Source of the DNA: an alpha proteobacterium HIMB5
GTDB lineage: Bacteria > Pseudomonadota > Alphaproteobacteria > Pelagibacterales > Pelagibacteraceae
Assembly (NCBI GenBank): GCA_000299095.1
Contig: CP003809.1
Span: 1,174,001 to 1,238,000 of the forward strand
Length of the DNA stretch: 64,000 nt
Direction: 5' to 3'
Of this stretch, positions 26,392 through 34,997 are shown piece by piece. Each line of letters starts with the position of its first letter. Positions within the stretch are counted from its first letter, which is position 1. A program made the translations under genes and the position numbers. The notes below the pieces were generated by a model. That model did no database searches. It was not told where the DNA came from and worked only from the letters and a program-made list of their open reading frames with translations.

Positions 26392-27255
26392 TTATTTTTG
26401 ACAAAATTTGCAAAGAAAAGTTGATCTATTTGATTGGACAATTTTAGTAATTACACCAGTACAATTTGATCTTAAACAATTAAGTTTTTGCCTTCCATAC
26501 ACCTTAAATTCTTTTTGAAAATTTCCAGTATCTCCTAAAGTATTTTTAAAATCTCTTATTGTGGATCCACCCTTTTTGATCGCATTTAATAAAACTTTTT
26601 TTGAATTTTTTATTAAAAGTTTAAACTGAGTTTTTTTTAATTTTTTTACTGGAATTTTAGGATTAATTTTTGATAAATACAAAATTTCATTTGCATAGAT
26701 GTTACCAATACCTGATACAAATTTTTGGTCTAATAAAAAACTTTTAATATCTTTTTTTTTATCTTTAAAATAATTGGCCATATAATCTAAATTAAAGTTT
26801 TTATCAAAAGGCTCTGGTCCATAATTTTTAAATCTATTTGTGAGATTTTCTTTATTTTTGACTATTTGAAAAAAACCAAATCTTCTAGGATCATTGTAAA
26901 CTAAAGTTAAATCATTAAAGGAAATTTCAACATGATTATGTTTTTTTGGCAAACCAGGTGAATGATAAAAACTAGTATTGGTATATATGTTTTTTTTATT
27001 TTTTTTTAAAATATGAATAGTTCCAGACATGCCTAGGTGTATGATGCAGAAACTTTTGTCATTTAGCTCAATAATCAAATATTTTGAAAATCTATAAATG
27101 TTTATAACAAATTTATTTTTTAAATGTTTTTCAAAAGAAAACTTCAACTTAAATCTTAAGTTTCTATTTCTTATCAAAACTTTATTGATTTTTTTTCCAA
27201 TTATATTTTTTGATAATGATAGACGTACAATTTCTACTTCTGGTAATTCTGGCAT
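26392..27255 (-). CDS. mutM: Formamidopyrimidine-DNA glycosylase
   Basis: A base-excision repair glycosylase/AP lyase removing 8-oxoguanine and FaPy. The 287-residue protein starts MPELPEVE (Pro 2 nucleophile, Glu 3). It has the conserved DQKFVSGIGNIYANEILY helix-two-turn-helix, the late loop KGGSTIRDF, and a C-terminal zinc finger with CLRSNC (Cx4C) and CKFC. The Cx4C spacing is the form I recall in alphaproteobacteria. It is divergent from ubiE with a 33-base gap and upstream of rpsT. Confidence 0.95.
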   Translation of the reverse strand: MPELPEVEIVRLSLSKNIIGKKINKVLIRNRNLRFKLKFSFEKHLKNKFVINIYRFSKYLIIELNDKSFCIIHLGMSGTIHILKKNKKNIYTNTSFYHSPGLPKKHNHVEISFNDLTLVYNDPRRFGFFQIVKNKENLTNRFKNYGPEPFDKNFNLDYMANYFKDKKKDIKSFLLDQKFVSGIGNIYANEILYLSKINPKIPVKKLKKTQFKLLIKNSKKVLLNAIKKGGSTIRDFKNTLGDTGNFQKEFKVYGRQKLNCLRSNCTGVITKIVQSNRSTFLCKFCQK

Positions 27256-27288
27256 TTGATATTATATTAAAAGAATAATTAATAAAAA

Positions 27289-27993
27289 ATGCAACAATAT
27301 CTTCAAAATAAAAAAGGTCTAGTTCAAGGTGTTTTTGATCAAGTTTTTGATAAATATGATTTGATGAACGATTTCATGTCTCTAGGTGTTCATAGATCCT
27401 GGAAAAAAACTTTATTGAATATGATGAATCCTTCCAAAAATCAAAAATTGATAGATGTAGCATGTGGCACAGGTGATATTGGAAAACTATACTTGGATAA
27501 TACAGATAAAGAAAACTTCGTCACATGTGTTGATCCAAATGAAGGTATGATTGCTAAAGGCAAAGAAAAACTAAAAAAATATAATAATATCAATTGGGTA
27601 ATCTCTAGTGCAGAGAGCTTGCCGTTAAAAGAGAATTCTTTTGATTTTTATACAATCAGTTTTGGATTAAGAAACACAAAAGATTTAGATAAATCTCTTT
27701 TAGAAGCATACAGAGTATTAAAACCTGGAGGTAGATTTTTTTGTTTAGAATTTTCTAAAATTCAAAATGAAAATTTAGATTTTGTTTATAAACAATACTC
27801 GAAAATTATTCCTTTAATTGGAAAATTTATTGTTGGTCAAAAAGAACCTTATGAATACTTAATAGAAAGTATAGAAAAGTTTTTAAATCAAGATGAGTTA
27901 ATTGATTTGATGAAAAAAAATAGATTTGAAAAATGTAGTTATAGAAATTTGTCTGGGGGAATTGTATCTATTCATAGTGGTTGGAAAATCTAA
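27289..27993 (+). CDS. ubiE: Ubiquinone/menaquinone C-methyltransferase UbiE
   Basis: A SAM-dependent methyltransferase acting on the C2 position of the ubiquinone ring. It has 234 residues, with N-terminal VFDQVFDKYDLMNDFMSLGVHRSWK, SAM motif I DVACGTGDIG, and the family block FGLRNTKDLDKSLLEAYRVLKPGG. It heads a forward operon running through ubiB, coaBC, dut, a ThiF-family gene and an SH3 protein (to 32398). Its stop codon overlaps the ubiB ATG by one base. Confidence 0.95.
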   Translation: MQQYLQNKKGLVQGVFDQVFDKYDLMNDFMSLGVHRSWKKTLLNMMNPSKNQKLIDVACGTGDIGKLYLDNTDKENFVTCVDPNEGMIAKGKEKLKKYNNINWVISSAESLPLKENSFDFYTISFGLRNTKDLDKSLLEAYRVLKPGGRFFCLEFSKIQNENLDFVYKQYSKIIPLIGKFIVGQKEPYEYLIESIEKFLNQDELIDLMKKNRFEKCSYRNLSGGIVSIHSGWKI

Positions 27994-29561
27994 TGGTAAA
28001 AAAACTTTTCACACTTTTTAAATTAGGTCGAAAAGTTGCAAAATCAGATATACTTGATATTGCATCAAAATTTAAGAAACCTCCGTTAGCTATAACTATT
28101 TTATTTAAGATTCTATCATTTTCTTTTTCAGATAAAAAATCTTCTAATTTAAATAAAAATGAAGGAGAAAGACTTTCAGATTCACTTGAAAATTTAGGCA
28201 CAACATTTATTAAATTAGGTCAATTTTTAGCAACAAGGCCAGATATTATAGGAGATCAATTATCAAAAAAATTGGAGAGTCTTCAAGATAGACTTCCTCC
28301 TTTTTCAATTATTGAAGCTAAACAAATAATTAAAAATGATTTAGGTGAAGATACTTATAATTCAATAATTGAAATAAGTGAGCCTGTTGCTGCTGCATCT
28401 ATAGCTCAAGTTCATAAAGCAAAAATTAATGATAATGGCACAATAAAAGATGTAGCTATAAAAATTCTTAGACCAAATATTAAAAAAGTTTTTAATGAAG
28501 AAATCGATGCAATGATGTTATTTGCATTTTTAGTTGAGTCTGTAATTAAAAAAACAAAAAGACTAAAATTAGTAGATGTGGTTTTTCTTCTTAAAGAAAT
28601 TACAAATTTAGAAATGGATCTAAGATTTGAAGCTGCAGCTGCTAATGAGTATGCTGAAAATACAAAAAATGATGCTGGTTTTAGTGTTCCTAAAATATAT
28701 TGGAACTATACTAGTGAAAATGTAATGACACTTGATTGGATCGATGGTGTTTCAATTCGAGAAACTGAAGAATTAAAAAAACGGAGTATAGACACAAACA
28801 AGATCGCAGAAGATATAATACAACATTTTTTAAGACATGCGGTGAGAGATGGATTTTTTCATGCTGATATGCATCAAGGTAATGTTTTTGTAGATAGATC
28901 TGGGCAAATAGTTCCAATTGATTTTGGTATTATGGGAAGACTAGATAAAATGAGTAAAAGATTTCTTGCAGAGATTTTATTTGGTTTTATTCAAAGAGAT
29001 TATAAAAAAGTTGCTGAAGTACATCTCTTAGCCGGTTTGGTTCCTGCTGATGTACCAATTAATGATTTAGCACAAGCGTTAAGATCAATAGGAGAACCAA
29101 TATTTGGACAAGAAGTAAAAGATATCTCTGGTGGAAAATTATTAAAACAATTATTCGATGTTACTGAAAAGTTTAATATGCAAACGCAACCTCAACTTCT
29201 AATGTTACAAAAAACCATGGTTGTTGTTGAAGGTGTAGCAAGAAAATTGAATCCTAATACTAATATTTGGACTACTTCAAAGCCTGTTTTAGAAGATTGG
29301 CTAAGAGAAACTAAAGATCCTATGAAAACTATTAACGAAACATTAAACACTACGTCTGAGGTTATAAAAAGATTACCTGAGTTTCCAGACATCATGGATA
29401 AAGCAAATCAAGCTTTAACTTTCTTAGCTAATGGTCAAATTCCACAAAATTCTAATTCTTATAATGCTTTAAACGATAAAAAATCTGAAATGATAGCGTT
29501 TAGAAATCAATCAGTTATTAGTTTATTAATTCTTGTAATTATTGGCTTATTAGTATTTTAA
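27993..29561 (+). CDS. ubiB: Ubiquinone biosynthesis kinase-like protein UbiB
   Basis: An ABC1/ADCK-family atypical kinase or ATPase needed for ubiquinone synthesis, membrane anchored. About 522 residues: the alanine-rich loop AAASIAQVHKA replaces the glycine loop, DGFFHADMHQGNVFVDRSGQIVPIDFGIMGRL carries the catalytic and metal-binding residues, and the C-terminal hydrophobic helix is VISLLILVIIGLLVF. The frame is open to a TTG at 27981, but the ATG at 27993 forms a TAATG junction with ubiE and is preferred. Confidence 0.94.
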   Translation: MVKKLFTLFKLGRKVAKSDILDIASKFKKPPLAITILFKILSFSFSDKKSSNLNKNEGERLSDSLENLGTTFIKLGQFLATRPDIIGDQLSKKLESLQDRLPPFSIIEAKQIIKNDLGEDTYNSIIEISEPVAAASIAQVHKAKINDNGTIKDVAIKILRPNIKKVFNEEIDAMMLFAFLVESVIKKTKRLKLVDVVFLLKEITNLEMDLRFEAAAANEYAENTKNDAGFSVPKIYWNYTSENVMTLDWIDGVSIRETEELKKRSIDTNKIAEDIIQHFLRHAVRDGFFHADMHQGNVFVDRSGQIVPIDFGIMGRLDKMSKRFLAEILFGFIQRDYKKVAEVHLLAGLVPADVPINDLAQALRSIGEPIFGQEVKDISGGKLLKQLFDVTEKFNMQTQPQLLMLQKTMVVVEGVARKLNPNTNIWTTSKPVLEDWLRETKDPMKTINETLNTTSEVIKRLPEFPDIMDKANQALTFLANGQIPQNSNSYNALNDKKSEMIAFRNQSVISLLILVIIGLLVF

Positions 29562-29569
29562 TTCAACCG

Positions 29570-30769
29570 ATGAATAATTTAAAAAATAAAAAAGTATTAT
29601 TAATTATTTGTGGAGGAATAGCTGCTTATAAAAGTCTTGAAATAATAAGGTTGCTAAAAAAAAATAATGTTACGATAAAAACAATTCTTACCAAAAATGG
29701 TTCAGAATTTGTAACACCTCTTTCAATAACATCATTATCTCAATCTAAAGTTTATCAGGATCTTTTTAGTTTAGAAAATGAATCTGAAATGGATCATATA
29801 AGTTTATCAAGATGGGCTGATGCTATCTTAATTGCGCCAGCAACAGCTAACACGATTTCTAAAATTGTGAATGGTAATTCTGATGACCTGGCGTCTACAG
29901 TAATTCTTGCATCAAACAAAAAAATTTTCTTAGCGCCTGCTATGAATGTTAGAATGTGGGAACACCAATCTACCAAAGAAAATATAATTAAACTTCAGAA
30001 CTTTGGATACACTCTAATTGGTCCAATTGTTGGGGATATGGCTTGTGGCGAATTTGGCGAAGGCAAAATGTCAGAACCTACAGAAATTATTAATAGTTTA
30101 GAGAATTATTTTGGAGATCTAAAGAAAAATAATAAACTTAAAGCAATTGTTACAGCAGGCCCTACTAATGAATATATTGATCCTGTAAGATTTATTTCAA
30201 ATAAGTCTAGTGGCAAACAAGGGTATGAAATTGCTAAATCATTATCAAAAAAAGGATTTAATACAACTTTAATTTCTGGCCCAACACGCCTAGAAATTGA
30301 TGAGGATATCAATTTAATAAGAGTAGAAACTGCCGAAGAAATGTTTAAAGCAACACTTACAAATCTACCAGCTGATGTTGCTGTTTTCTCTGCAGCAGTC
30401 AGTGACTACAAAGTAAAAGAAAAATCAGAAATAAAAATTAAAAAAAGGGATAATTTAAATTTAAATTTAGAAAAAAATGTAGATATTTTAAATTATGTAT
30501 CTAATCATAACTCACTGAGACCAGAATTGGTTATCGGGTTTGCAGCGGAGACTAATAACTTAGAAAGTTATGCAATAAAAAAACTTAATGAAAAAAATTG
30601 TGATTGGATAATTGCGAACGATGTGTCTAAAAGCAATATTGGTTTTAACTCTGATTTTAATGAAGTTTCAATTTTTTATAAAAATAATAAATCCGATAGA
30701 ATTTCATATAAACCTAAATCTGAAATATCAGATGAAATAGTAGAAAAAATTATTGATCATTTAAATTAA
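29570..30769 (+). CDS. coaBC: Bifunctional phosphopantothenoylcysteine synthetase/decarboxylase CoaBC
   Basis: Two consecutive steps of coenzyme A synthesis in one 399-residue protein. The N-terminal FMN-dependent decarboxylase (CoaC) shows GGIAAYKSLEIIR, the PAMNVRMW block and the active-site Cys in GDMACGEFGEGKM. The C-terminal CTP-dependent synthetase (CoaB) starts near residue 190 (KAIVTAGPTNEYIDPVRFISNKSSGKQG) and includes AAVSDYKV and KNCDWIIANDV. It lies 8 bases after ubiB; its stop overlaps the dut start by one base. Confidence 0.95.
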   Translation: MNNLKNKKVLLIICGGIAAYKSLEIIRLLKKNNVTIKTILTKNGSEFVTPLSITSLSQSKVYQDLFSLENESEMDHISLSRWADAILIAPATANTISKIVNGNSDDLASTVILASNKKIFLAPAMNVRMWEHQSTKENIIKLQNFGYTLIGPIVGDMACGEFGEGKMSEPTEIINSLENYFGDLKKNNKLKAIVTAGPTNEYIDPVRFISNKSSGKQGYEIAKSLSKKGFNTTLISGPTRLEIDEDINLIRVETAEEMFKATLTNLPADVAVFSAAVSDYKVKEKSEIKIKKRDNLNLNLEKNVDILNYVSNHNSLRPELVIGFAAETNNLESYAIKKLNEKNCDWIIANDVSKSNIGFNSDFNEVSIFYKNNKSDRISYKPKSEISDEIVEKIIDHLN

Positions 30770-31206
30770 TGGTTAAAGTTTTAATAAAAAAATTACACCC
30801 GTCTGTTCAATTGCCCTCATATAAAACATCAGGAGCATCAGGTATGGACTTAATGGCTTTTATTGAAAAATCAATTATTCTAGAACCAGGTAAATCATCT
30901 TTAGTTCCAACTGGTTTATCTGTTGCATTTCCAAAAGAATATGAAATTCAGATAAGACCAAGATCAGGATTAGCTGCAAAAAACAATATAAGTGTTTTAA
31001 ATACACCTGGCACAATTGACAGTGATTACAGAGGTGAATTAAAGATTATTTTATTCAATCATGGCAACGAAAATTTTACAATTAATAACAATGATAGAAT
31101 TGCACAAATAGTTTTAACTCCAATAATTAAAATGGATCTAGATGAAACAAATGAGCTTCCAGAAACAGTAAGAGGAAAGGGTGGTTTTGGTTCAACTGGT
31201 AAATGA
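30769..31206 (+). CDS. dut: dUTP pyrophosphatase
   Basis: Hydrolyses dUTP to dUMP, keeping uracil out of DNA and feeding dTMP synthesis. The 145-residue trimeric-type dUTPase shows all five motifs in order: SGASGMDLMA, RPRSGLAAKN, NTPGTIDSDYRGEL, DRIAQIVL and the C-terminal RGKGGFGSTGK. It is translationally coupled to coaBC upstream (one-base overlap) and to the ThiF-family gene downstream (ATGA overlap). The coaBC-dut pair is widely conserved. Confidence 0.96.
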   Translation: MVKVLIKKLHPSVQLPSYKTSGASGMDLMAFIEKSIILEPGKSSLVPTGLSVAFPKEYEIQIRPRSGLAAKNNISVLNTPGTIDSDYRGELKIILFNHGNENFTINNNDRIAQIVLTPIIKMDLDETNELPETVRGKGGFGSTGK

Positions 31207-31940
31207 AAAATATTTTGAACAAATCACAAATTGAAAGATATTCCCGACAATTAGTTTTAAAAAATATAGGCCCAAAAGGTCAAAAGAAGCTTTTATTCTC
31301 AAAAGTTTTAATTGTTGGTGTTGGTGGTTTAGGATGTCCGGCAGCAGAAAATTTAGTCAGAGCTGGCGTTGGAACTATTGGGTTAATAGATAATGATGTT
31401 GTAAGTCTTTCAAACATTCATAGACAAAGTCTTTTTAATTCAAAAGATATAAATAAATCAAAAGTTGTTGTTGCAAAAAAAATATTAAAAGAAATTAATC
31501 CACAGATAAAAATAAAAACTTTTAGATCAAGACTAAATGAAAATAATATAAAAAATATAGTTAAAAATTACGAAATTATTATTGATGGTTCAGATAATTT
31601 TAAAACTAAATTTCTAATTAACAGTTATTGTAAAAAACTTAAAAAAAAATTAATTACTGGTGCCATAAGTAAATTTGATGGTCACGTATTTGTCTTTGAT
31701 TTTAATGATAAAAAAACAGCTTCTTTGGAAGATTTTTATCAAGAAGAAGAGATTTCTGATGATATTCTAAATTGTGAATTTGAAGGAGTTCTTGGTTCTA
31801 CAGCATCAATTGTAGGAGCTATTCAAGCTAATGAAGCTATAAAAATAATATTGGGCGTTGGTCAAAATTTAAAAAACCAAATATTAATAATTGACTTGTT
31901 AAATCTCAATTTTAGAAAAGTAAATTTTAAAAAAAGATAA
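31203..31940 (+). CDS. ThiF/MoeB-family adenylyltransferase (E1-like), zinc cysteines missing
   Basis: A 245-residue E1-like enzyme that would adenylate the C-terminus of a small sulfur-carrier protein (ThiS or MoaD). It has the nucleotide-binding loop GVGGLGCPAAENLVRAGVG, the IDNDVVSLSNIHRQSLF block and the DGSDNFKTKFLIN segment. Typical MoeB/ThiF proteins have two CxxC pairs that bind structural zinc; here only three scattered Cys remain and both pairs are absent. No rhodanese domain is attached. The likely partner pathway (thiamine or molybdopterin) cannot be decided from this window. It is joined to dut by an ATGA overlap. Confidence 0.82.
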   Translation: MKNILNKSQIERYSRQLVLKNIGPKGQKKLLFSKVLIVGVGGLGCPAAENLVRAGVGTIGLIDNDVVSLSNIHRQSLFNSKDINKSKVVVAKKILKEINPQIKIKTFRSRLNENNIKNIVKNYEIIIDGSDNFKTKFLINSYCKKLKKKLITGAISKFDGHVFVFDFNDKKTASLEDFYQEEEISDDILNCEFEGVLGSTASIVGAIQANEAIKIILGVGQNLKNQILIIDLLNLNFRKVNFKKR

Positions 31941-31951
31941 AATTTATTATT

Positions 31952-32398
31952 ATGATAAAAAAATTTTTAATTTTATTAACGTTTATTTTAATTTATCCGG
32001 TAAATGTTTTTTCAGAAGATATTTTTTTATCTTTAAAAAAGAATAAAGTTAATGTCAGATATGGCCCAGGATTTAATTTTCAAGTAAAATATGTATACAA
32101 TAAAATTAATCTTCCAATCAAACAAATTGATCAGAAAGAGAATTTTAGAAGAATAATTGATTTAAAAAATAACAGTGGCTGGATACATATTTCTCAACTA
32201 AAAAAATCTAATTCTATAATCTCTTTAGATGATAAAATATTATTTACAAAACCTACAGTTTTTTCAAAACCACTGGCTAAAATTAAAAAAGGCCGTTTAT
32301 TAGTTATAAAAAATTGTTCAAATAATTGGTGTAAAATTACAACCAATGAATTTAATGGTTGGATTGAAGCTAAAAATATCTGGGGATCTATTAACTAA
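31952..32398 (+). CDS. Exported protein with two bacterial SH3 domains
   Basis: A 148-residue protein with an N-terminal signal peptide (MIKKFLILLTFILIYPVNVFS) and two bacterial SH3-like modules. The first is KNKVNVRYGPGFNFQVKYVY to GWIHISQL (residues 29-83). The second starts ILFTKPTVFSKPLAKIKKG and ends GWIEAKNIWG. Such SH3b repeats bind cell-wall or periplasmic ligands; no catalytic domain is present. It is the last gene of the ubiE operon. Its 3' end overlaps the convergent DUF3501 gene by 8 bases. Confidence 0.78.
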   Translation: MIKKFLILLTFILIYPVNVFSEDIFLSLKKNKVNVRYGPGFNFQVKYVYNKINLPIKQIDQKENFRRIIDLKNNSGWIHISQLKKSNSIISLDDKILFTKPTVFSKPLAKIKKGRLLVIKNCSNNWCKITTNEFNGWIEAKNIWGSIN

Positions 32399-32984
32399 AA
32401 TCCTCTGATAAAGATTTAACAGTTGCTTCACTTAATTTTGTAGTGTGTGAATATTCTGGGTGATCGATACCAAGTTCAACTAAAGAATCTTTAGATTTAA
32501 ATTTATTTATTTGTTCATTACTAAATTGGAAATGAATAAACTGTACTGAAGAGGCCTTTCCATCAGCTGAAGTTCTATCTACATCTTCTTCTGGTACTGC
32601 CTTTACTATTTCTCCATCTACTTTCATAAATACTTTTTCCTCTATCCCGCCAACTTTACCTAAAAATGCAGCTCTTGAAACTGGGTTATCAATTTCAAAC
32701 ATAAGTGTTGCTGTTAATTCTTTTCCATTTGGTACAAGAGGATTGTAAGCTGTCAACTCATCATTTAATTGTTCGTCTCCACCTTTTTCAATGTAAAGCA
32801 TTTCCTGAACTTGTGCCAACATCGTTTCATAACTTTCAAAATAAAAAGTTGCATATGGTCCAAGCGGAACTCTTCTATCCTTTTTAAATTCAACAATATT
32901 TTTTCTTAATTCTTTTCTATTCTTTGTATAGACATCAAGTGACATGATATCTTCTTTAGTTATTTCTCTTTTGTTTTTTGGCAT
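32391..32984 (-). CDS. DUF3501-family protein
   Basis: A 197-residue soluble protein that I recognise as DUF3501, found beside rubrerythrin and CCG-type Fe-S oxidoreductase genes in many proteobacteria. Visible features: YTKNRKELRKNIVEFKKDRRVPLGPYATFYFES near the N-terminus and the block LNDELTAYNPLVPNGKELTATLMFEID, which is well conserved as far as I recall. No cofactor motif is seen. It follows the Fe-S gene by 2 bases, so it is the last gene of the rubrerythrin operon and probably acts with it in peroxide or iron metabolism; the exact role is undefined. Confidence 0.75.
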   Translation of the reverse strand: MPKNKREITKEDIMSLDVYTKNRKELRKNIVEFKKDRRVPLGPYATFYFESYETMLAQVQEMLYIEKGGDEQLNDELTAYNPLVPNGKELTATLMFEIDNPVSRAAFLGKVGGIEEKVFMKVDGEIVKAVPEEDVDRTSADGKASSVQFIHFQFSNEQINKFKSKDSLVELGIDHPEYSHTTKLSEATVKSLSEDFS

Positions 32985-32986
32985 AT

Positions 32987-34318
32987 TTATATTCTATAGC
33001 TTTTAGCCATTAATTCGATAGGGTGTAGTGCCTCATCGTTGGCTATATTTGTGTCGGCTTCTAATTGTTTTAAATGTTTACCTGCTAAAGGACAATCAGA
33101 CGCCATATATTTATTGTTTTTAGTTTTTATTTGTCTCGCTGTCGGTCTTCCTACTTTAATTGCTAAATCATGTGTTTCTTTCATTACACCAAATGTTCCA
33201 CCGTGACCCGCGCATCTTTCAACAACATCAATTTTTACGTTAGGGATTAATTTAAGCATATCCCTAGCTTTAATACCCATGTTTTGAGCTCTGGCATGAC
33301 AAGCATGATGAACTGTAACTCCTCCATCAATCTCTTGAAGGCCATCAGCTAAACCTTCATTATTTGCTATATCAACAATATATTCATCAATATCCATTAC
33401 ATTTTCTGATAATTTTTTCACAGTTTCATCATTAGGCAATAACAGTGGCCATTCAAATTTTAACATCAATCCACAACTAGCGGTCAAAGTAACAACCTTG
33501 TAACCTTTATTAATCCAATCTAATAAATCTTTTGAAACTTTTTTAGCTTGCTTCACTACTTTAGGTAAATCAGCTTGTTCTAAAAATGGCATTCCACAAC
33601 AGCCAGGATATGCTTCTTGAACTTCTACACCATTTTTTTTTAATACTTTTAAAGCTGCAACCCCAGTATTTTTTTTATTAAAATTAACAAAACAAGTTGA
33701 ATAAATTACAACTTTTCTCTCAGACTTCTTATCTTCAAATATTAATTTTTTATTATTTTTTTTGAAAAAGTTAGAAAAAGTTTCAGAGTTATATTTTGGT
33801 AATTGCACTCTAATATCAATACCAGCTATTAATTCTAAGATTTTTCTAAATAATTTATTTTTAATATTTGAAGCCCAATTTATTAATCCAGAAAATATCA
33901 CTCCAATTTTTGAATTTCTATCTATCTCAGCTAGTTGTCTTGGAATACTTGGTAATTTACCCAGTTTTTTTTGCGCTGTTCTATATCTAAGCATTAGATG
34001 TGGAAAATCTAAGTCAAAATCATGTGGTGGTACGTAAGGACATTTAGTCATAAAACACATATCACATAAGGTACAAGCATCAACAACCGGTGCAAATTGA
34101 TCACTTGATAAACTTTCAACATCTTCATCTTTTGACTCATCTATCATGTCAAAAAGTTTTGGAAATGAATCACATAAATTAAAACATCTTCTGCACCCGT
34201 GACAAATATCAAAAACTCTTCTCATTTCAGCATCAAGTTTTTCTGGATTTGTAAAATCTGGATGCTCAAAATCAACTGGGTGTCTTATTGGCGCCTCTGT
34301 ACTACCTTCTTTGCTCAT
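32987..34318 (-). CDS. Fe-S oxidoreductase with two CCG domains (GlpC/HdrD-like)
   Basis: A 443-residue protein. N-terminal ferredoxin-like part: C39-x2-C42-x2-C45-x3-C49 and C82-x2-C85-x2-C88-x4-C93, two 4Fe-4S sites. C-terminal part: two CCG-type cysteine-rich domains (YPGCCGMPFLEQ; ERCAGHGGT), as in heterodisulfide reductase HdrD and glycerol-3-phosphate dehydrogenase GlpC. Here it lies with rubrerythrin and DUF3501, so it probably feeds electrons to peroxide reduction; that is inference from context. The start overlaps the stop of a 32-residue membrane ORF (ATGA). Confidence 0.85.
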   Translation of the reverse strand: MSKEGSTEAPIRHPVDFEHPDFTNPEKLDAEMRRVFDICHGCRRCFNLCDSFPKLFDMIDESKDEDVESLSSDQFAPVVDACTLCDMCFMTKCPYVPPHDFDLDFPHLMLRYRTAQKKLGKLPSIPRQLAEIDRNSKIGVIFSGLINWASNIKNKLFRKILELIAGIDIRVQLPKYNSETFSNFFKKNNKKLIFEDKKSERKVVIYSTCFVNFNKKNTGVAALKVLKKNGVEVQEAYPGCCGMPFLEQADLPKVVKQAKKVSKDLLDWINKGYKVVTLTASCGLMLKFEWPLLLPNDETVKKLSENVMDIDEYIVDIANNEGLADGLQEIDGGVTVHHACHARAQNMGIKARDMLKLIPNVKIDVVERCAGHGGTFGVMKETHDLAIKVGRPTARQIKTKNNKYMASDCPLAGKHLKQLEADTNIANDEALHPIELMAKSYRI

Positions 34319-34413
34319 ATAATTATGTTAGTTATTACTACTAATGATAGAGATAAAATTAAAACAGGCTCGTTAAACCAATCTTTTAGTGTTTGTAATA
34401 ATTGTTCTATCAT
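34315..34413 (-). CDS. 32-residue single-span membrane peptide in the rubrerythrin operon
   Basis: An ATG-to-TGA frame between rubrerythrin and the Fe-S oxidoreductase gene. It encodes a polar amphipathic start (MIEQLLQTLKDWFNEP) and a hydrophobic helix from residue 17 to the C-terminus (VLILSLSLVVITNIII). The TGA overlaps the next gene's ATG by 4 bases, the same junction type as real neighbours here. A peptide with one C-terminal membrane helix could anchor or regulate the soluble Fe-S protein or the rubrerythrin system; this is speculation. I do not recognise it, and it is too short for most gene callers. Confidence 0.5.
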   Translation of the reverse strand: MIEQLLQTLKDWFNEPVLILSLSLVVITNIII

Positions 34414-34440
34414 ATTTGTAAAAATTTTAAGATTGAGTTA

Positions 34441-34461
34441 GCGGGCGTTATGCACGCCCAC
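34441..34461 (-). promoter_or_regulatory. Intercistronic hairpin after rubrerythrin
   Basis: A GC-rich stem, GGGCGT (34443-34448) with ACGCCC (34454-34459) and a TATGC loop, stands 14 bases past the rubrerythrin stop. No T run follows at once on the minus strand, so it looks more like an mRNA-stabilising or partial-termination hairpin. It would let rubrerythrin be made in excess over the downstream genes. Confidence 0.5.
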
Positions 34462-34474
34462 TAGAAATATTTTA

Positions 34475-34891
34475 TTAGCTAATAGACTCTAAAGTTTTTT
34501 GGAATTTACCAGCGTGTGATTTTTCAGCTTTAGCTAAAGTTTCAAACCAGTCTGCAATTTCTTCGAAACCTTCTTCTCTTGCAGTTTTAGCCATACCTGG
34601 GTACATATCAGTGTATTCATGCGTCTCACCTTCAATAGCTGAAGCTAAATTTGCTTTAGTTTCTCCAATTGGTTTACCAGTTGCAGGATCACCAACTTGC
34701 TCTAGGTATTCTAAGTGTCCATGAGCATGACCAGTTTCACCTTCTGCTGTAGATCTAAAAACTGTAGCTACATCGTTATAGCCTTCGATATCTGCTTTTT
34801 GAGCGAAATAAAGGTATCTTCTGTTAGCTTGACTTTCGCCAGCAAACGCTGCTTTTAAGTTTTCTTCTGTTTTACTTCCTTTTAAAGACAT
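34475..34891 (-). CDS. Rubrerythrin-family protein lacking the rubredoxin domain
   Basis: A ferritin-like di-iron peroxidase that reduces hydrogen peroxide. The 138-residue protein consists only of the four-helix part, with ligand motifs [12 protein letters not shown] (Glu), [13 protein letters not shown] (ExxH region), [14 protein letters not shown] and [13 protein letters not shown] (ExxH). There is not a single Cys, so the C-terminal rubredoxin-type FeS4 domain of classical rubrerythrin is missing and electrons must come from another protein. The Fe-S oxidoreductase encoded downstream is the obvious candidate. The start has a strong AAGGAG site 8 bases upstream, suggesting high expression. 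The promoter carries Irr-type operator sequences. Confidence 0.92.
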   Translation of the reverse strand: MSLKGSKTEENLKAAFAGESQANRRYLYFAQKADIEGYNDVATVFRSTAEGETGHAHGHLEYLEQVGDPATGKPIGETKANLASAIEGETHEYTDMYPGMAKTAREEGFEEIADWFETLAKAEKSHAGKFQKTLESIS

Positions 34892-34920
34892 TATTTTCTC
34901 CTTAATTTAAATATGACAAA

Positions 34921-34959
34921 CATATAATCATTCTAAACTATATGTCAACAGTTTAGAAT
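34921..34959 (-). promoter_or_regulatory. Rubrerythrin promoter with Irr-type operator (ICE-like)
   Basis: On the minus strand, TTGACA (34943-34948) and TATATG (34921-34926), spacing 16, form a good promoter. GTTTAGAAT lies between the two boxes (34930-34938), and its mirror copy lies upstream (34951-34959), giving an inverted pair of ATTCTAAAC/GTTTAGAAT. This matches the TTTAGAA-TTCTAAA type of iron control element bound by Irr, and irr is the adjacent gene. A protein bound there would block RNA polymerase, so iron-dependent repression is the simplest reading. Confidence 0.6.
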
Positions 34960-34997
34960 CATTTTAATGTATTTTTTAAATAACTGATTTTATTAAA

